In this document: positions 34,831 to 46,494 of the stretch, one piece after another
Position numbering within the stretch: the first letter of the stretch is position 1
How the letters are laid out: every line of letters begins with the position of its first letter
Assembly: GCA_933228895.1 (NCBI GenBank)
Contig: OW121852.1
Coordinates: 55,160,872 to 55,224,871 of the forward strand
Origin: Platycnemis pennipes
Taxonomy: Eukaryota > Arthropoda > Insecta > Odonata > Platycnemididae
Length of the DNA stretch: 64,000 nt
Direction of reading: 5' to 3'
Translations under genes and position numbers: made by a program
The notes under the pieces: model-generated
Seen by the model: only the letters and a program-made list of their open reading frames with translations
Told to the model about the DNA's origin: nothing
The model's database searches: none

Positions 34831-36455
34831 TGAAATACTATTGCTGAGAACTATCGATGCATCCACTGAAAATTGTATGTATCCGTTATGTTATTAGTTT
34901 CATATCGTATCCTGTTCATTATGTTTATGTAGAAGGGATAATGTAATTGAGTTGGTTGCCATTGCCCTCGAAAATAAATCGTAAGAGCGAGATTTAGCTC
35001 TGAGGAACGATGTGGTTGCGGAACGTCCCGTTCTTTGGCTTTCTGCTGCAAAATGCATTTCTGTTGAGGGTGATTTGAGTGTTCTTAATAAACCCATACA
35101 AATGAAAGTATTCCTAGTTCAATTTGTTGCACTTTTTCTTGTGAATTAATGATGTACGCTGCTGTTTGTTTCCTTTCATTGCAGTGAAAACCCATTTATT
35201 ACTATGTTTTTCTCGTACGGTACACATAATATTAATTACCAATAAGAATGATATAAGTGTGATATTTAATTGCAGTGTCAATTTATGTATCGTAAATTGA
35301 CTGATGTCTTGGGTAACATTCTAGTTCTTCAGGGGGTATCGAAGGCAAAGTTTCAAAGGATAGGATTCAGTCGTTGGAGCGTTGACTCTTCACAAACGGC
35401 ATCACTTATGTATGTATCAAACGGCAGGCAGGCGGAAAGATTGTGAGTACTCAATTTTATACCATTGACAGTAATACTCATGACAGAAGGAAATACTTTC
35501 AGAACCATAAGGACCGGCCTATCTTCATAGGGACATAATTACAATTCACATTACTTCCCTCGTAATATGGAAATTAGGTAAATACGCAATTAAGATTTAA
35601 TTCACACTTTCGATTTTTATGCAAAAATTCAATCAAAGCCATAAAAACTATTATTAGTATATTATGATCCTTCTCCCACTCCAATAATAACGTGGCGAAT
35701 CAAAAACAGCATAAGTATGAAAGGAGCATACGGTAATAAGAAGAGTATTTGATACATATATTACCATGGGATTCTCCCTCATTTTAACAATAAATATGTT
35801 GTATCTGCCTTCAAACACCCTTTCTGCTCCCTTCGGCGTTCATTCCACGACGACCATTACACAACTTTCTGCATGGCTCTAATACAATGATCGCCAGACT
35901 GTTTGAATCAGGCGTTAAAAGTGGATTCGCTCCCGCTGCACTACCTCTCTGGCAAGAGCATCTGGGAGCACGATGGGAGTGAATACCGTGACGTCACCCG
36001 TGTCATCACGGCCATAGCGGTGCGCTCCGAAGCTCCAAGTGGATTGGCTTGGAGCTTGCTACGAGCGCTTCAGAGCATTTGGATCACCAAGTGGACCGCA
36101 GCCTAATACACAAGTTCTAGATGAAGGTATAAAACCACCAAAACAGCAATAATATGAAGTTTTAGGTAGATACCAAGTTACTACACTGATGAAAATAAAA
36201 AAACTAAATTTCTTTATTCCAATTAGTCCTGCAGACTTAAGTAGGCATCAAATATATACGTGAAGTTATCTACGAATACACTCTACATATTCAGAGATAT
36301 TAAAAAATAATGACACTTAAGAAATGTCATTATACATGTATCATGCACAAGAAATAACATTTAAACAATAATAGAGGAGAAATAAGTTCCGATATTTTCG
36401 GTAGAGGATTTCAGATTATTCAAACTGTGAAATGCAGACTTTTTGTCAGCCTTAA
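34831..36455. other. Intron sequence, no recognised gene
   Basis: The region near 35880-36110 is GC-richer with an open frame at 35903-36106 that resembles nothing I know. No terminal repeats or RNA genes are seen. Confidence 0.4.
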
Positions 36456-36758
36456 CCCTTTTCCTGCCAGAGGGCCGATATATCGGCCCACTGGCGAAAA
36501 CTGCCAAGGGCCAATATATCGGCCCACCTACATTACAAATTTGTAATATTATATTTCTCTCAAATCAGATACAGCAAGAATGATTTTTTCATCCTCATAA
36601 AAATTGAAATATATCTTCAACATTGAGAAAAATACATAATTTATATATTAAAATTAAGTGCTTCAAATATACCTAAAATTCATAATCTTACGATATTCAG
36701 GGAAATGGGCTTGGCAGTTTTCGCACAGTCTACCTTAAAGGGGCTGGCAGTAAAAGGG
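36456..36758. mobile_element. piggyBac-type MITE with paired palindromes
   Basis: TTAA (36452-36455, 36759-36762) flanks CCCTTTTCCTGCCAG and its inverse CTGGCAGTAAAAGGG. Inside the left end are an 18-bp perfect palindrome, GGGCCGATATATCGGCCC (36472-36489), and a near copy at 36508-36525. GGCGAAAACTGCCAAG near the left end is mirrored by CTTGGCAGTTTTCGC near the right end. Its 303 bp have no coding content. The TTAA duplication and CCC termini are diagnostic of the piggyBac group. Confidence 0.9.
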
Positions 36759-37181
36759 TTAATTTACACCTTACATGCTGAACATTTGATTTCTACAGAT
36801 TCCAAAGAAGTGGAAATAGCTATTTGGTGGAAGTATTTCAGGATTTCTTTTCACAACAATGGAGCACGGAAAAATATGCATACATAAAAGGTTCTGGATC
36901 TGTGAAGATATTCTTAGCAACATCCCTAGTCAAACTGATGAGCTGCCAAAGCCTGATTGCAATAAAATAATTAACACTTAAAAAATCAATAAAAAAAATA
37001 TTTTATCCATTATATGATCCCATTATTCAAAATTTATTTCCACATATTTAATACATTTCCATTCACGTTGGCTGATTTCTCATACACGCATTGCTATGAA
37101 GTTTGGTTCAGACTCCCATATTCTCACATCCTCTTAAGGTCCAGATATAATACTGACAAAATATTACTCCTCTAAACTTAC

Positions 37182-37361
37182 TGCAAACGCTTGTACTGGA
37201 CTTTCCTTTCCTTCCCAGTCAGAGGGTCTTTAAGACGGGCATCATAACGTGCATACACCAGCAGCTGACAGATTTTACGAAAGCGACTCTCCCTTGGAAC
37301 AGCAAAAAGTGGCGTGTCGAAGAAGGGGTGATTCTCTCTCAGATCTTCTTCTCTTTGATTC
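37182..37361 (-). CDS. NALCN: NALCN exon: II-III linker, pre-S1 of repeat III
   Basis: One base completes an Arg, then 59 codons plus CA. It opens NQREEDLRENHPFFDTPLFA and runs VPRESRFRKICQLLVYARYD to KVQYKRL; CA plus C of the next exon makes His. The strings are near-invariant in NALCN channels. Acceptor CCTTAAG, donor GTAAGT. Confidence 0.98.
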
Positions 37362-37847
37362 CTTAAGGTAAAAAGAAAAAAAGTAGTATAATTTCAAAAA
37401 TAAATACACAATCACTTAACTTGCCAGAAAATGAAATATACACTAAGAACACAAATGCATCCTCATTCAGGTCAGACTTCATCTGGGAAGGAACCATCTC
37501 ACTTTTGCGTTACTTGAGTTACAAAGTTAATTGAAATATTTGCTGGCATATAAGATGCATCAATTTATATGATGTCTTTTTTGTAATAATTATATTATTT
37601 TCACACATTGCTCTGCCTGTATGTCCAAAGTACACAACATGGAAGAGACTTCACTGCCTCAACCAATCAGAGTGTAGGAGCCACTCAAGAACTTCCTATT
37701 TATACCAGCCATACTCGTGTGAATTAAAGATGTCTCCTGCAGAGGGGAAGAAACTACTGTCACCTAATGTAGACCCACACACCAGAACCGGAAGAATAGC
37801 ACACAACATCATAGTGAGTTTTGGCATGTCATAAAAATTTCCAGTTG

Positions 37848-37946
37848 TCTTTTTCACGATCCGCCGCATTGGGAGCTTTGTCATCCAAGCTTTTGCATCC
37901 ATTTCAGGTTGCATCATCAGAGTGTAATACCGAAGATGGAGTTGCA
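37848..37946 (-). repeat. PLE terminal fragment with decayed hammerhead core
   Basis: On the minus strand CTGATGA (37920-37914) is followed by GGATGCAAAAGC where GAAAC would lie, then TGGATGACAAAGCTCCCAATG. The same sequence occurs on the plus strand at 41205-41310 with about 80% identity by eye. The second core strand is altered, so it is dead. The piggyBac at 37951 landed on its edge. Confidence 0.6.
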
Positions 37947-37964
37947 TTAACCCATTTATGCCTA

Positions 37965-37984
37965 GTGTTCCATTTTTGGAACAC
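37965..37984. repeat. piggyBac subterminal palindrome, copy 1
   Basis: GTGTTCCATTTTTGGAACAC lies 14 bp inside the left terminus. Likely a transposase-binding site, by analogy with subterminal repeats of other piggyBac elements. Confidence 0.8.
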
Positions 37985-38324
37985 CTGACACGACTTTCTA
38001 ATTTAATGACTACAACTCATTATACACCAATATGCCACGATTTTTCTTTCTGTACCTCTTTATAAAGATATATTGTATTACGAGGTGCAAAGAGTTGGTC
38101 AGTTTTGCCAACCCATCGCTGCCAGTGTGTTGTTAAATATCGGTCTTTTTTTTCAAGGAAGTTTTTCTGAGACCATCTCAAATGTTATATTAATAATTAT
38201 TTGCCATTACGCCCAAATGTTGTAAATTTTTCCCTGCATGTTCAGTAATAGTTAACCTATAGTGCTTTAAGAAGAAAATTTTGAAACAATGTATTTTGTT
38301 TTAGTTATAAGCTTTTATTTAACA

Positions 38325-38361
38325 GTGTTCCATTTTTGGAACACTAGGCAAATCCACTACT
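38325..38361 (+). repeat. piggyBac subterminal repeat, copy 2
   Basis: The palindrome is followed by ACTAGGCAAATCCACTAC, forming a long inverted partner of 40085-40121. Confidence 0.8.
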
Positions 38362-38760
38362 ATTATGCGTGCATTCAGGCACAGTGAAATATTCACTTTA
38401 ATTTTAAATCAAGTAAGCAATTAGATGTTATGTGACTGAGGGAAACGATGCTATGACTTGGCTATAATCAGTTTCCATTTCAGTGAAAGAATAAATACAT
38501 CGATAACCAACTGATCACTTGTGAACAGAGAGATGGAAACATATGAAAGCCACCCTGTGCACTCTTCCATTCGGGACCAAGCCCCCTGGGCCATATTGAC
38601 GTCATGAACACTTATCAATGAGCGAAGTGCGGCTGCTTGCACCCAATATTCCTCTCCTTTTCTTTTTAGCAGAAAGTTTATTGTAAGTGTTCGGGCTACG
38701 CACTTGTCCTGCACAGAGCGGCAGGCCGCCCCCCCCCACTCCTGCCGTATCGGCGACTAG

Positions 38761-40026
38761 AGGGTTTTTCTGTTGGTGAGTGTCGGTGTTTTTTTGGGAA
38801 TAATTTTCCTGAGTGGTTACGTCTCTGTTCCGAGACGGCGTATGTTTTGGGAGCAAAGACCAGATTCGCATAATTCTCTAGTTAGTGGTGCAATGAGACG
38901 TGACCGATTTGAAACAATATTTTCAAATTTGCATGTTGCTGACAATTCTAACTTGAACTACATGGACAAGTTTTCCAAGCTGCGACCTCTCATAGAGCAA
39001 CTGAATGACAGATGTATGAAATTTGTACCAAATGAAATATACTTCAGCTTTGATGAGGCCATGATTCCCTATTTCGGTCGTCACGGGTGCAAACAGTTCA
39101 TTCGTGGTAAGCCTATTCGGTTTGGGTATAAATTCTGGTGTGGTGCAACGCGTCTAGGCTACATTTGCTGGTTTCAGCCTTATCAAGGAAAAAACCCCAA
39201 CACTCAATACCAAGAATATGGTGTAGGTGCTTCAGTTGTTTTGCAATTTACTGAGGCACTCACAACGCAGCATCCTGGTAAATACCATTTTGTGTTCGAC
39301 AACTTTTTCACAAGCATTGCACTCCTTGATAAACTTCATTCAATGGGCCATCAAGCAACAGGCACAGCGAGAAAAGATCGCATAGACAAACCTCCTTTAC
39401 TATCTGATGCTACCCTAAAGAAAAAAGATAGGGGCACATTTGATTACCGAATTGATGGAAAAGGCAATCTTGTTTGTAAATGGAATGATAACAGTGTTGT
39501 GACTGTTGCATCTTCTGGTGTCGGTGTCAATCCTTTGCAACAGGTCAGTCGTTATTCTCAAAAGCAGAAAAAAAAGATACAAGTTACTCAGCCAAATTTA
39601 ATCAAGGTCTATAATCAGTATATGGGAGGAGTGGACCGAGCTGATGAAAATATTACCAAGTATCGAGCATCAATCCGTGGAAAGAAATGGTACTCGAGCC
39701 CTCTGTTATTCTGCTTTGAGCTGGCTTTACAAAATGCTTGGCAATTGCATAAAATAAACTATGTGAAGCCAATGGATCTTCTTGAATTTCGTCGCCGTGT
39801 GGCCTGTCACTATATAGAGACATATGGTAATACTGCTGAACCTGGTAGGAAAGGGAGACCATCTATGAAGCGTAACCTTGACTCACGTCATGATGGCATG
39901 AATCATACGATTGTAAAGCAAGGAAAGCAAACTCGCTGTGTCCAATGTCACAAAAATACCACTTTTCAATGCAAAAAATGCAATGTATCCTTGCATGTTA
40001 AGTGTTCACCTGGATATCACTCCTAA
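38761..40026 (+). pseudogene. piggyBac transposase, N-terminally truncated
   Basis: The frame is open from a TAG at 38758-38760 to the stop at 40024-40026, about 421 codons against the usual 550-600. The first ATG is at 38842, inside the conserved VPRRRMFWE motif, so no natural start is present. The catalytic residues are all there: FDEAM in YFSFDEAMIPYFG, FDNFFTS in YHFVFDNFFTSIALL, and YMGGVDRADEN. A C-terminal zinc finger (RCVQCHKN, FQCKKCN, HVKCSPGYH) is intact. The 400 bp upstream do not encode the usual acidic N-terminus. It may be an internal deletion, or an upstream exon may be missed (a TTTTTAGCAG acceptor-like site lies near 38670). No stop or frameshift occurs in 1.25 kb, so decay is recent. 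Confidence 0.88.
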
Positions 40027-40084
40027 TAGTGAGTTAATAAATGTCTGAATCAAATGATTTGCTTGTTATCATTGAGTACGTCAT

Positions 40085-40121
40085 GGTAGTGGATTTGCCT
40101 AGTGTTCCATTTTTGGAACAC
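40085..40121 (-). repeat. piggyBac subterminal repeat, copy 3
   Basis: Inverted partner of copy 2, lying about 130 bp inside the right terminus. Confidence 0.8.
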
Positions 40122-40255
40122 CTCGTAATTAATAATTGGCAAGAGATACATTGTTTTTTCTTTCGGATATTGTTTTCATATGTATTTTTATCTATAATAT
40201 GTAAAAAATCAGGGTAAAATTCGCATTTTTCAAACCTTCGGCATAAATGGGTTAA

Positions 40256-41204
40256 AAACACCTAGGGTCCAAGATGAGTCACCACCTTTTGGCGCAAGTT
40301 GGGAAAGTGGGGATACGAGAAACAATAGGGTAGTTTCCTATTATTTTTTTATTGTCTTGATCGAAAGTTTATAACCTCTGGAGTACGTGTTTTAAGCCGT
40401 TCGATTTTTAAATGACGTTAAGTATTTTTCCACATTAATTAAAAAGTGAAAAAAATCAATGGCGCGAAAACGCGACGGCAAACTATTGCATGCCGGTTAA
40501 TCCTACGCGTGACGTCAAACTATTTCCTCTACCTGCCACCAGGTGGTGCTGCGGGCGCTTCCAAATAGACGCCGCACTCCGTTAAAGCTTATGAACAAGT
40601 ATTGGAGGCATATTTATTCCGTTGATTAATTATAATTAACTTTTATTTATTTATTTAACATTACTTATGCAGTTGATTCATTTAAAATCAGTTAGTATTC
40701 CTTTCACAAGCATATCATGTAGTTCGCCTATCGCCGCACGACCTTCATGCCATGCTTCGTCGTAGCAGAAGACACAGCGAGCAGGACGTCCTTGAGCCTA
40801 CAAAATGACTAATAATACCATGTTTAACTGAGAATTCTTTTCCAAGATTGATAGTTTTTACAGGTTAATACTAATAAATATTCACTAGAGCTAAGGGGCC
40901 CTGAAATACAACGGTAAGTTCAGGAGACGAATTTTCCTATGCTTCGCAACGTAAACTACATACCTGTTACGTCAGCATGAAGGCAGCGCACCCCGCCATT
41001 TCAGAGCCTTTTCAAATGGCCTTAAAATTAACATTTAATTCTCTAGTAAACTGGGATTTCTCAATACAAACTTTTTGCGTAAATTAAATACATTTATGGC
41101 AGGGCACAAATCGCAATTAATGAAGTCTGTTTTCTTTGATGAAGGAAACTACCCTATTCCAAATCATAAAGGGAGCGGGGCACGTCTCCCCAATAAAAGC
41201 CAAG
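40256..41204. other. Intron sequence, no recognised feature
   Basis: Mixed AT-rich and GC-richer sequence with no recognised frame or repeat. The flanks of the piggyBac and the PLE fragment at 41205 may all derive from one older PLE insertion. Confidence 0.35.
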
Positions 41205-41310
41205 ATGCAACTTCATCTTTGGTATTTCACCCTGATGATACGTCTTGCAATAGAAGCAAAAGCTCGGATGACAAAGCTCCAAATGTGGCAGCTCCCGAAA
41301 GAGACATACT
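41205..41310 (+). repeat. PLE terminal fragment with decayed hammerhead core
   Basis: CTGATGA at 41232-41238 is followed by GAAGCAAAAGCTCGG and ATGACAAAGCTCC. It mirrors 37848-37946 on the other strand. The second core strand is changed. The head-to-head arrangement of the two copies suggests inverted terminal repeats of a single PLE later split by the piggyBac, by inference. Confidence 0.55.
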
Positions 41311-43410
41311 ACCCTCAACTTACCCTCAACATCATAAAAATATGCTACCAATTATGTACCTTTCCTTAAATAGAATCTGACTCCTCACCTACCATGCAGG
41401 CTAATCACAGATATCAAGAGTGATCATTATTATGAATGTATTGTAATGTAATAATTTTAAAATTGTGAATGAATAATTGAAGAGACCTGATCATTTTGTG
41501 AATATGAAAAAACGACAATTCATGCAAAATACATATCAATATTTTCAGTGAAATACACGAATTCCTATATTAGCCAACAATGTCTAAGAGATAACCCTCT
41601 TGTTGGCCTCCATATTTTCTCTCTTTATAGCATCATCAATTGTCCTTTCTTGCATGATTACTTCCTACACATTCATGATAGGAATGAAGTCTGGTGGCTA
41701 CATGGGCCAGTCAAGGACAACAGTATTGGGGAGATGGCAAAGAATGTATGCTTGTAATTAACTCAGCACACACACATTTAGGCCTAGAACATAGTCGCTC
41801 CCTTATCCTCAGGCACTATCTCTGAGGAAGTAAAGAAAGTAAAGTTGGAGAAGTAAATTTCAATAGTGATAATTTCCCAAAAAAAACTATTTAGGGTAAA
41901 GGTGAGAGAAGTTAATTTCAGCAGTGAATTTTCCCTGCAGATACTAACTGAAATCTGACTTGCTGAAATTATTTGCATCTTAACCTATTCACCTTTTAAT
42001 TTTATAATACTGTGCTGAAACAAGCATACCTATTTTAGCAGTTGGATATCGCTCATAAATAAGAATTTTAACAAAGAAAGTAAAATAAGGACAATATAAA
42101 AAAATATTGGGAAAGAAAAACAAATGAACATCCCTTCTAACAAAAAACTATGGTTTTCTAAGACACTTGAATAACTAAATGGGAATATAAAAGGGATGAA
42201 GGATAAGAATATACAAGGTTAACCCATTAGAAAAATAGGCATTAGACCATTCAATTCTCTAACAGAGGCAATAATAAATATGTTTATAAGATTCAGAGTT
42301 AGATGTAAAATACATACTCATAATGGTGATGTTTCATGATGTCTCAATTGAGAACCAAGTAATTATTTTTTAGCGTCTCTTTCCACACCTCACTTAGTTA
42401 ATTTGCACACATTTCTTGAGAAAACAGGTTCTGTCTTTCTTAAACACATTCCAAATAAGATTTTGGTTGAAGTTAAATGGTGTGAAAGGCCACAGTTTGG
42501 CATTTGCAATACACAACAAATTCCATGCAGTTCTATCAAACCCTATCCCTCTACTTCTCCACTGCTTTTTTCTTTCTCCTGTTTACAGATAACCACATCC
42601 ATCTATTTTCATTCTGCCAGATTTGAAATAATTTTCTTTAGTACACAGAATGGGGCCTGAGTTGATTGTTATGTGAAGCAATGCACATTTACTTCAGCAA
42701 CTGACAGCAAATCAGCTGACACTTTTATCCCATGAAGAAGGGGATGACAGTTTGAAACACTATTTTTATGAATTGATGAGATTTTTTTGAGTTATGCTCT
42801 CCCAAGAAGTCTATGCACATCATAATAGCAATGAAACTCAAGAGCTAATGGCCCATTCCTAATATTCTTCAACTGAGAGAGGAGCTTATTTTTGTTCACA
42901 CAACATTCAACGTTAATCTCAATGATCCAACAAAAAATTGTCCACATAGCAACAAAAAGAATACATGTAACTCACAAATAATGCAAGCCAAAGCAACATA
43001 TAGTAAATTGAGAAGAAATGAGTTGTTAATAAGGAGAAGACTAACTAAGAAGGATGCATCACAAAAAGTTCTTTTCTGTTATCTCCCCATATTACCTGAA
43101 CTGTTTTTCACGGCAAATTTGTGCTGCAAACCTATGTGATATTCATTCATTCATATTGTATATTCAATGCAACCATGTATCCCATTTGAATATTTATCTT
43201 TTTTTGTGAGGTGTAACCTGTAAGTTATTATTGAAAGGCTAAGTTGTGGACTTATAAAATATGGGATACAATTAAATCAGAATTAACTAAAATGATTTTT
43301 CCTCAGACAATTGTCAAAGCACTCATTTGCCTTTCATCTGGGAAATCCGGATGATTAGGAATGACCATTTTATTAATATATGCAATTAGGTAAATGTTAT
43401 ACAATATAAC
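41311..43410. other. Intron sequence, no recognised feature
   Basis: AT-rich intron. CCATGAAGAAGGGG...TTTGAAACA near 42731-42762 faintly resembles a hammerhead core but is too degenerate to call. No coding frame is recognised. Confidence 0.4.
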
Positions 43411-43644
43411 CTCCTCATTTCAGCTTGCTGTCTCTTGGCTTGTAGAAGCTTTATGTCCAAATCCTGAGGACGTCTAGATGATGAGGAAGATGCAGCAGCA
43501 GCTGCAGCTGCCGCTGATGCCGCAGATGAGGAACACACCATCATGGCACGGTTCATGGCACCAACATCTCCATTTTCAGCAAGGTGCTCATATGTCTGTT
43601 TAAGCTTAACAGACCCTCCACTACGAACACTACGGCGAACTGAC
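43411..43644 (-). CDS. NALCN: NALCN exon: II-III linker with polyalanine tract
   Basis: 77 codons plus AG. It opens SVRRSVRSGGSVKLKQTYEH and ends DIKLLQAKRQQAEMR, both conserved in NALCN. Between them lies a low-complexity stretch with eight consecutive alanines (GCG/GCA/GCT codons mixed) followed by five serines. AG joins G of the next exon to make Arg. The donor is GTTATA, far from the GTRAGT consensus, yet phase and homology leave no better choice. Acceptor TTTACAG. Confidence 0.95.
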
Positions 43645-44909
43645 CTGTAAAAATATCAATAAATCAGAGCTAAGGAAAAAAAACACTTGTTTAGCCAAGA
43701 ACTGAATTTCATTCAAAGGTGTTAAAAGCAATACAAGGTCCACAGGCAAATTAAAAAAAGCAATCACAAACTATCATACAATATAAACCTAACCCAGATG
43801 CAGAATAATAAGCTGTAAATTGCATACCTGTAATAAGAAAAAGCAAAAAACAAAGTCCTTCATCTCCCTCAAAAGGTACAGCTCAGTCTTTGGCCGCCAG
43901 TATGAATACAGGCAAAAAATTTGTGCCAATTAATTATTTTACCAACTTTTCTATACAGTGTCAAAAATTGAAGCTGATTACCAAAGCTAATTTACATAGC
44001 AATACTTGTTCAAATGGACAACAAGCAGAGGTGAGTGCAAAGGGTTTTGTGGAGTCCATCCAACCCCAAAAGCAGGTTTGGAAGAGGAAGATGAAAGGAA
44101 ATAAGAGGAAGGAAAATCTAATTCAAATGAGTAAGTCTTCCTTATTCATCAAAGACAAATTATTTCAAAATTAAGATAAATGTTACATAAATTTACCATA
44201 TATATATGGTATGAATGTAGATATCAGCCATAGAATGAGAACATGATCATCACATAAAATGATAACCCTACATGTGGTCACAGAATTGGAAGAAAAAGGA
44301 TGGATTTATGAGAGATAACCAGTCTTCTAAGCATAAATCATGTTCCAATATGAGAGAATGTAACATTTCTGCTTAATATCTGAACAGTTGACCCTAAAGT
44401 ATTTGGAACAAGGAAAGACATTGCCATCACAAGAGTTTTCCATATTATAAACAATACTTTGAGCTTGTTATTGGGTGATAAAAGATGTGAGGTATCTTTT
44501 TTATTAACACATTTTTTCTGATGCTTACTGTATGGGAAAAATTGTCTAGCATTGACATTATATCCACTGACAAAGCATGAACAATTGGCCCAAGCACATA
44601 GGTTGAAAATAATCGACATCGACCTTCATAATTATTGTCTGGCTGTCTTTGAGAGGTTTTCAGACATTACCACATATCCAAGAAAAAAACATCTCAGGGA
44701 CTTTAATTAGCATGTGCACCATTTGGATCTAAATATTTATCTCTATCGTAGCCGACAAAATTGGATAAGTGCAATGGTCATCAGTTTCAGTGATCACCCT
44801 GATAGAAAATCACCTATTTAACATCTCTGAGATGCTTTTACCTATCATACACAAAAAAAATAATCAAAACATACTAATGAAATAATGAGAGCTTCTAATT
44901 TGGCTTAAT
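43645..44909. other. Start of the 19-kb intron, no recognised feature
   Basis: AT-rich sequence. A short palindrome TACCATATATATATGGTA lies at about 44197-44214. An ATTTATCTCTATCGTAGC motif near 44730 recurs in the loop of the foldback at 45042. Confidence 0.4.
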
Positions 44910-45217
44910 TGAAAATGTCCTGAGACTAGAAAATCCAAATGCCAAATTAATTATGGAAAACGATATCTCCGAAACCGGTTATTCGATTGTCAAGGCAATC
45001 ATCAACGGGGAGAGCAAGGCAAAACAGTTCAGAACCTATTTATTTATCTCTATCGTAGCACATCCGGCATACCACATCATTCTCCGCTTGGCTCCCGACA
45101 GTTTTGCCTTGCTCTCCCTGTTGATGATTGCCTTGACATTCGAAAAACCGGTTTTGGAGATATTGTTTTCCATAATTAATTTGGCATTTGTATTTTCTAG
45201 TCTTCGGACATTTTCAA
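44910..45217. repeat. Foldback element with about 116-bp arms
   Basis: 44910-45025 and 45101-45217 are inverted copies with a few mismatches, around a 75-bp loop. The outer end reads TGAAAATGTCC. Inside the arms is a conserved stretch GTCAAGGCAATCATCAAC. No coding content or clear target duplication was found. Confidence 0.8.
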
Positions 45218-45693
45218 AACATACAAATATATGTCTGGCATTTATAACTCTGTTTAAAGGATCATTTCACTAAAAATATATTACATTCAGAATTCAGTTG
45301 TGCAATGACCCCTTCCAGCATATCCAATTAATTCTGCATCCAGGTGAATCCAACCTATCAAAAATCCACTATACTATCACACACTGAAGTCCTGATAAGG
45401 TATTTCATAACCCAAACAGTGACTGAGCGCATGAAAGGTGGTGCATGTACAATGGCATCAGTCACAAATCAACATTAATCCTGCATTGCCAGCGCACATC
45501 CAGCATACCTCTCTGAGCACGAATAAAATCTTGAGACATCACCAGTACTAATATATCTGATATATTATATCTATACTAATATATCAGCCCAGTTAATGCT
45601 ATTTTACTCCTGCAGAGGAATAAGTAATTCTTATTGTTGCAAGTAACACTATAAAATTGTTATACATTGTGAATTCAGGAAATTTTATACCTA

Positions 45694-45760
45694 AAGTAGA
45701 GCGCCGATTATCCAACGTTTGATCACAGACTGTCGGATTATCCATCTATCAACAAGTCCC
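45694..45760. repeat. pogo-like MITE end (GAGCGCCGATTATCC type)
   Basis: AGTAGAGCGCCGATTATCC resembles a pogo-type terminus CAGTAGAGC(A/G)CCG with the first bases altered. The related inward sequence at 61014-61085 is its mirror family member. Only one end is seen here. Confidence 0.45.
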
Positions 45761-46494
45761 CTCCCTCATCCCACCCCTACTTTCCTTACCTCCCATCCCA
45801 CTTCCGTTCGCTTTGGTAGACAGTGGGAGGCTGTGTTTAAGTCAACACATTGCTAACTTTTGCCCACTGAAAAAGGTTTTGCTGCAGCAGGGAATCCAAT
45901 TACGCACAGGACAACATTATATTATCAGAATTAGGGTAAGTTTCCTGAATCACTGCTCACTATTTGTTCGCCCCAGGCGAGTGAGTTTATATTACTTCTG
46001 CAGCCATTTTATAATTGATAAGTTTCAGTCAGAAATGTAATTGATTCAAAATATCTAGATTTTCACTAAACAGTAAGACTTGCAACGAAAGTGAACAAAC
46101 CTTGGTCCAAAATTTTCGTCTCGTCCCATAAATTTTTACATTCCAAAATTTTAGCTTGCGTCGTCCTGAAAAATTTTCGTTTCGTCCTGTACCCAAAAAT
46201 TTTGCCGCCTCCAGTTTTACTCTTTCCTTTCCGTCTAGCACAATTTTTTTCATTTTGGAATTATTGTCTTCATTTTGGTATTCATCAAGTTTTTTTTACC
46301 CTGACTGATTTTTTAAATTTTACAATAAAAACACTAATAAATTCATCTTTACTTCAGATGTCGTTGACGTTCCCTCTGTTTACCTAAAGCTGGCCAAACG
46401 GTTATTCTCTTTTTCTTTTTCTCAGTATAGACATGAAAATTTAAAGGGCTTTGTACTGATTTTTTTCTCTTTAACTGTTACTTCTAGGGATAAC
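45761..46494. other. Intron sequence, no recognised feature
   Basis: No recognised coding frame. AATTTTCGT(C/T)TCGTCC occurs twice near 46110 and 46165, a small local direct repeat. Confidence 0.4.

Larger units (their letters stand above)
37951..40251 (+). mobile_element. piggyBac-type transposon with intact catalytic domain
   Basis: TTAA (37947-37950, 40252-40255) flanks CCCATTTATGCC and its inverse GGCATAAATGGG. Three copies of the near-palindrome GTGTTCCATTTTTGGAACAC lie at 37965-37984, 38325-38344 and 40102-40121; the last two extend as an inverted pair through ACTAGGCAAATCCACTAC. The 2.3-kb element encodes a transposase whose catalytic part is open but whose N-terminus is missing. It lies on the opposite strand to the host gene. 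Confidence 0.95.

Noticed and set aside
35903..36106. Small plus-strand protein gene
   Set aside because: Short frame in a GC-richer patch with no recognisable domain or splice context.
37650..37710. CCAAT box plus TATA box as a promoter
   Set aside because: ACCAATCAGAG and TATTTATA are well spaced, but no gene follows and the motif pair is common in AT-rich DNA; possibly a PLE promoter remnant.
38602..38871. Minus-strand frame at the piggyBac N-terminus
   Set aside because: Antisense of the transposase and a C-rich run; no family resemblance.
42731..42762. Another hammerhead core
   Set aside because: The first strand reads CATGAAGA and the stem does not pair; too weak to annotate.
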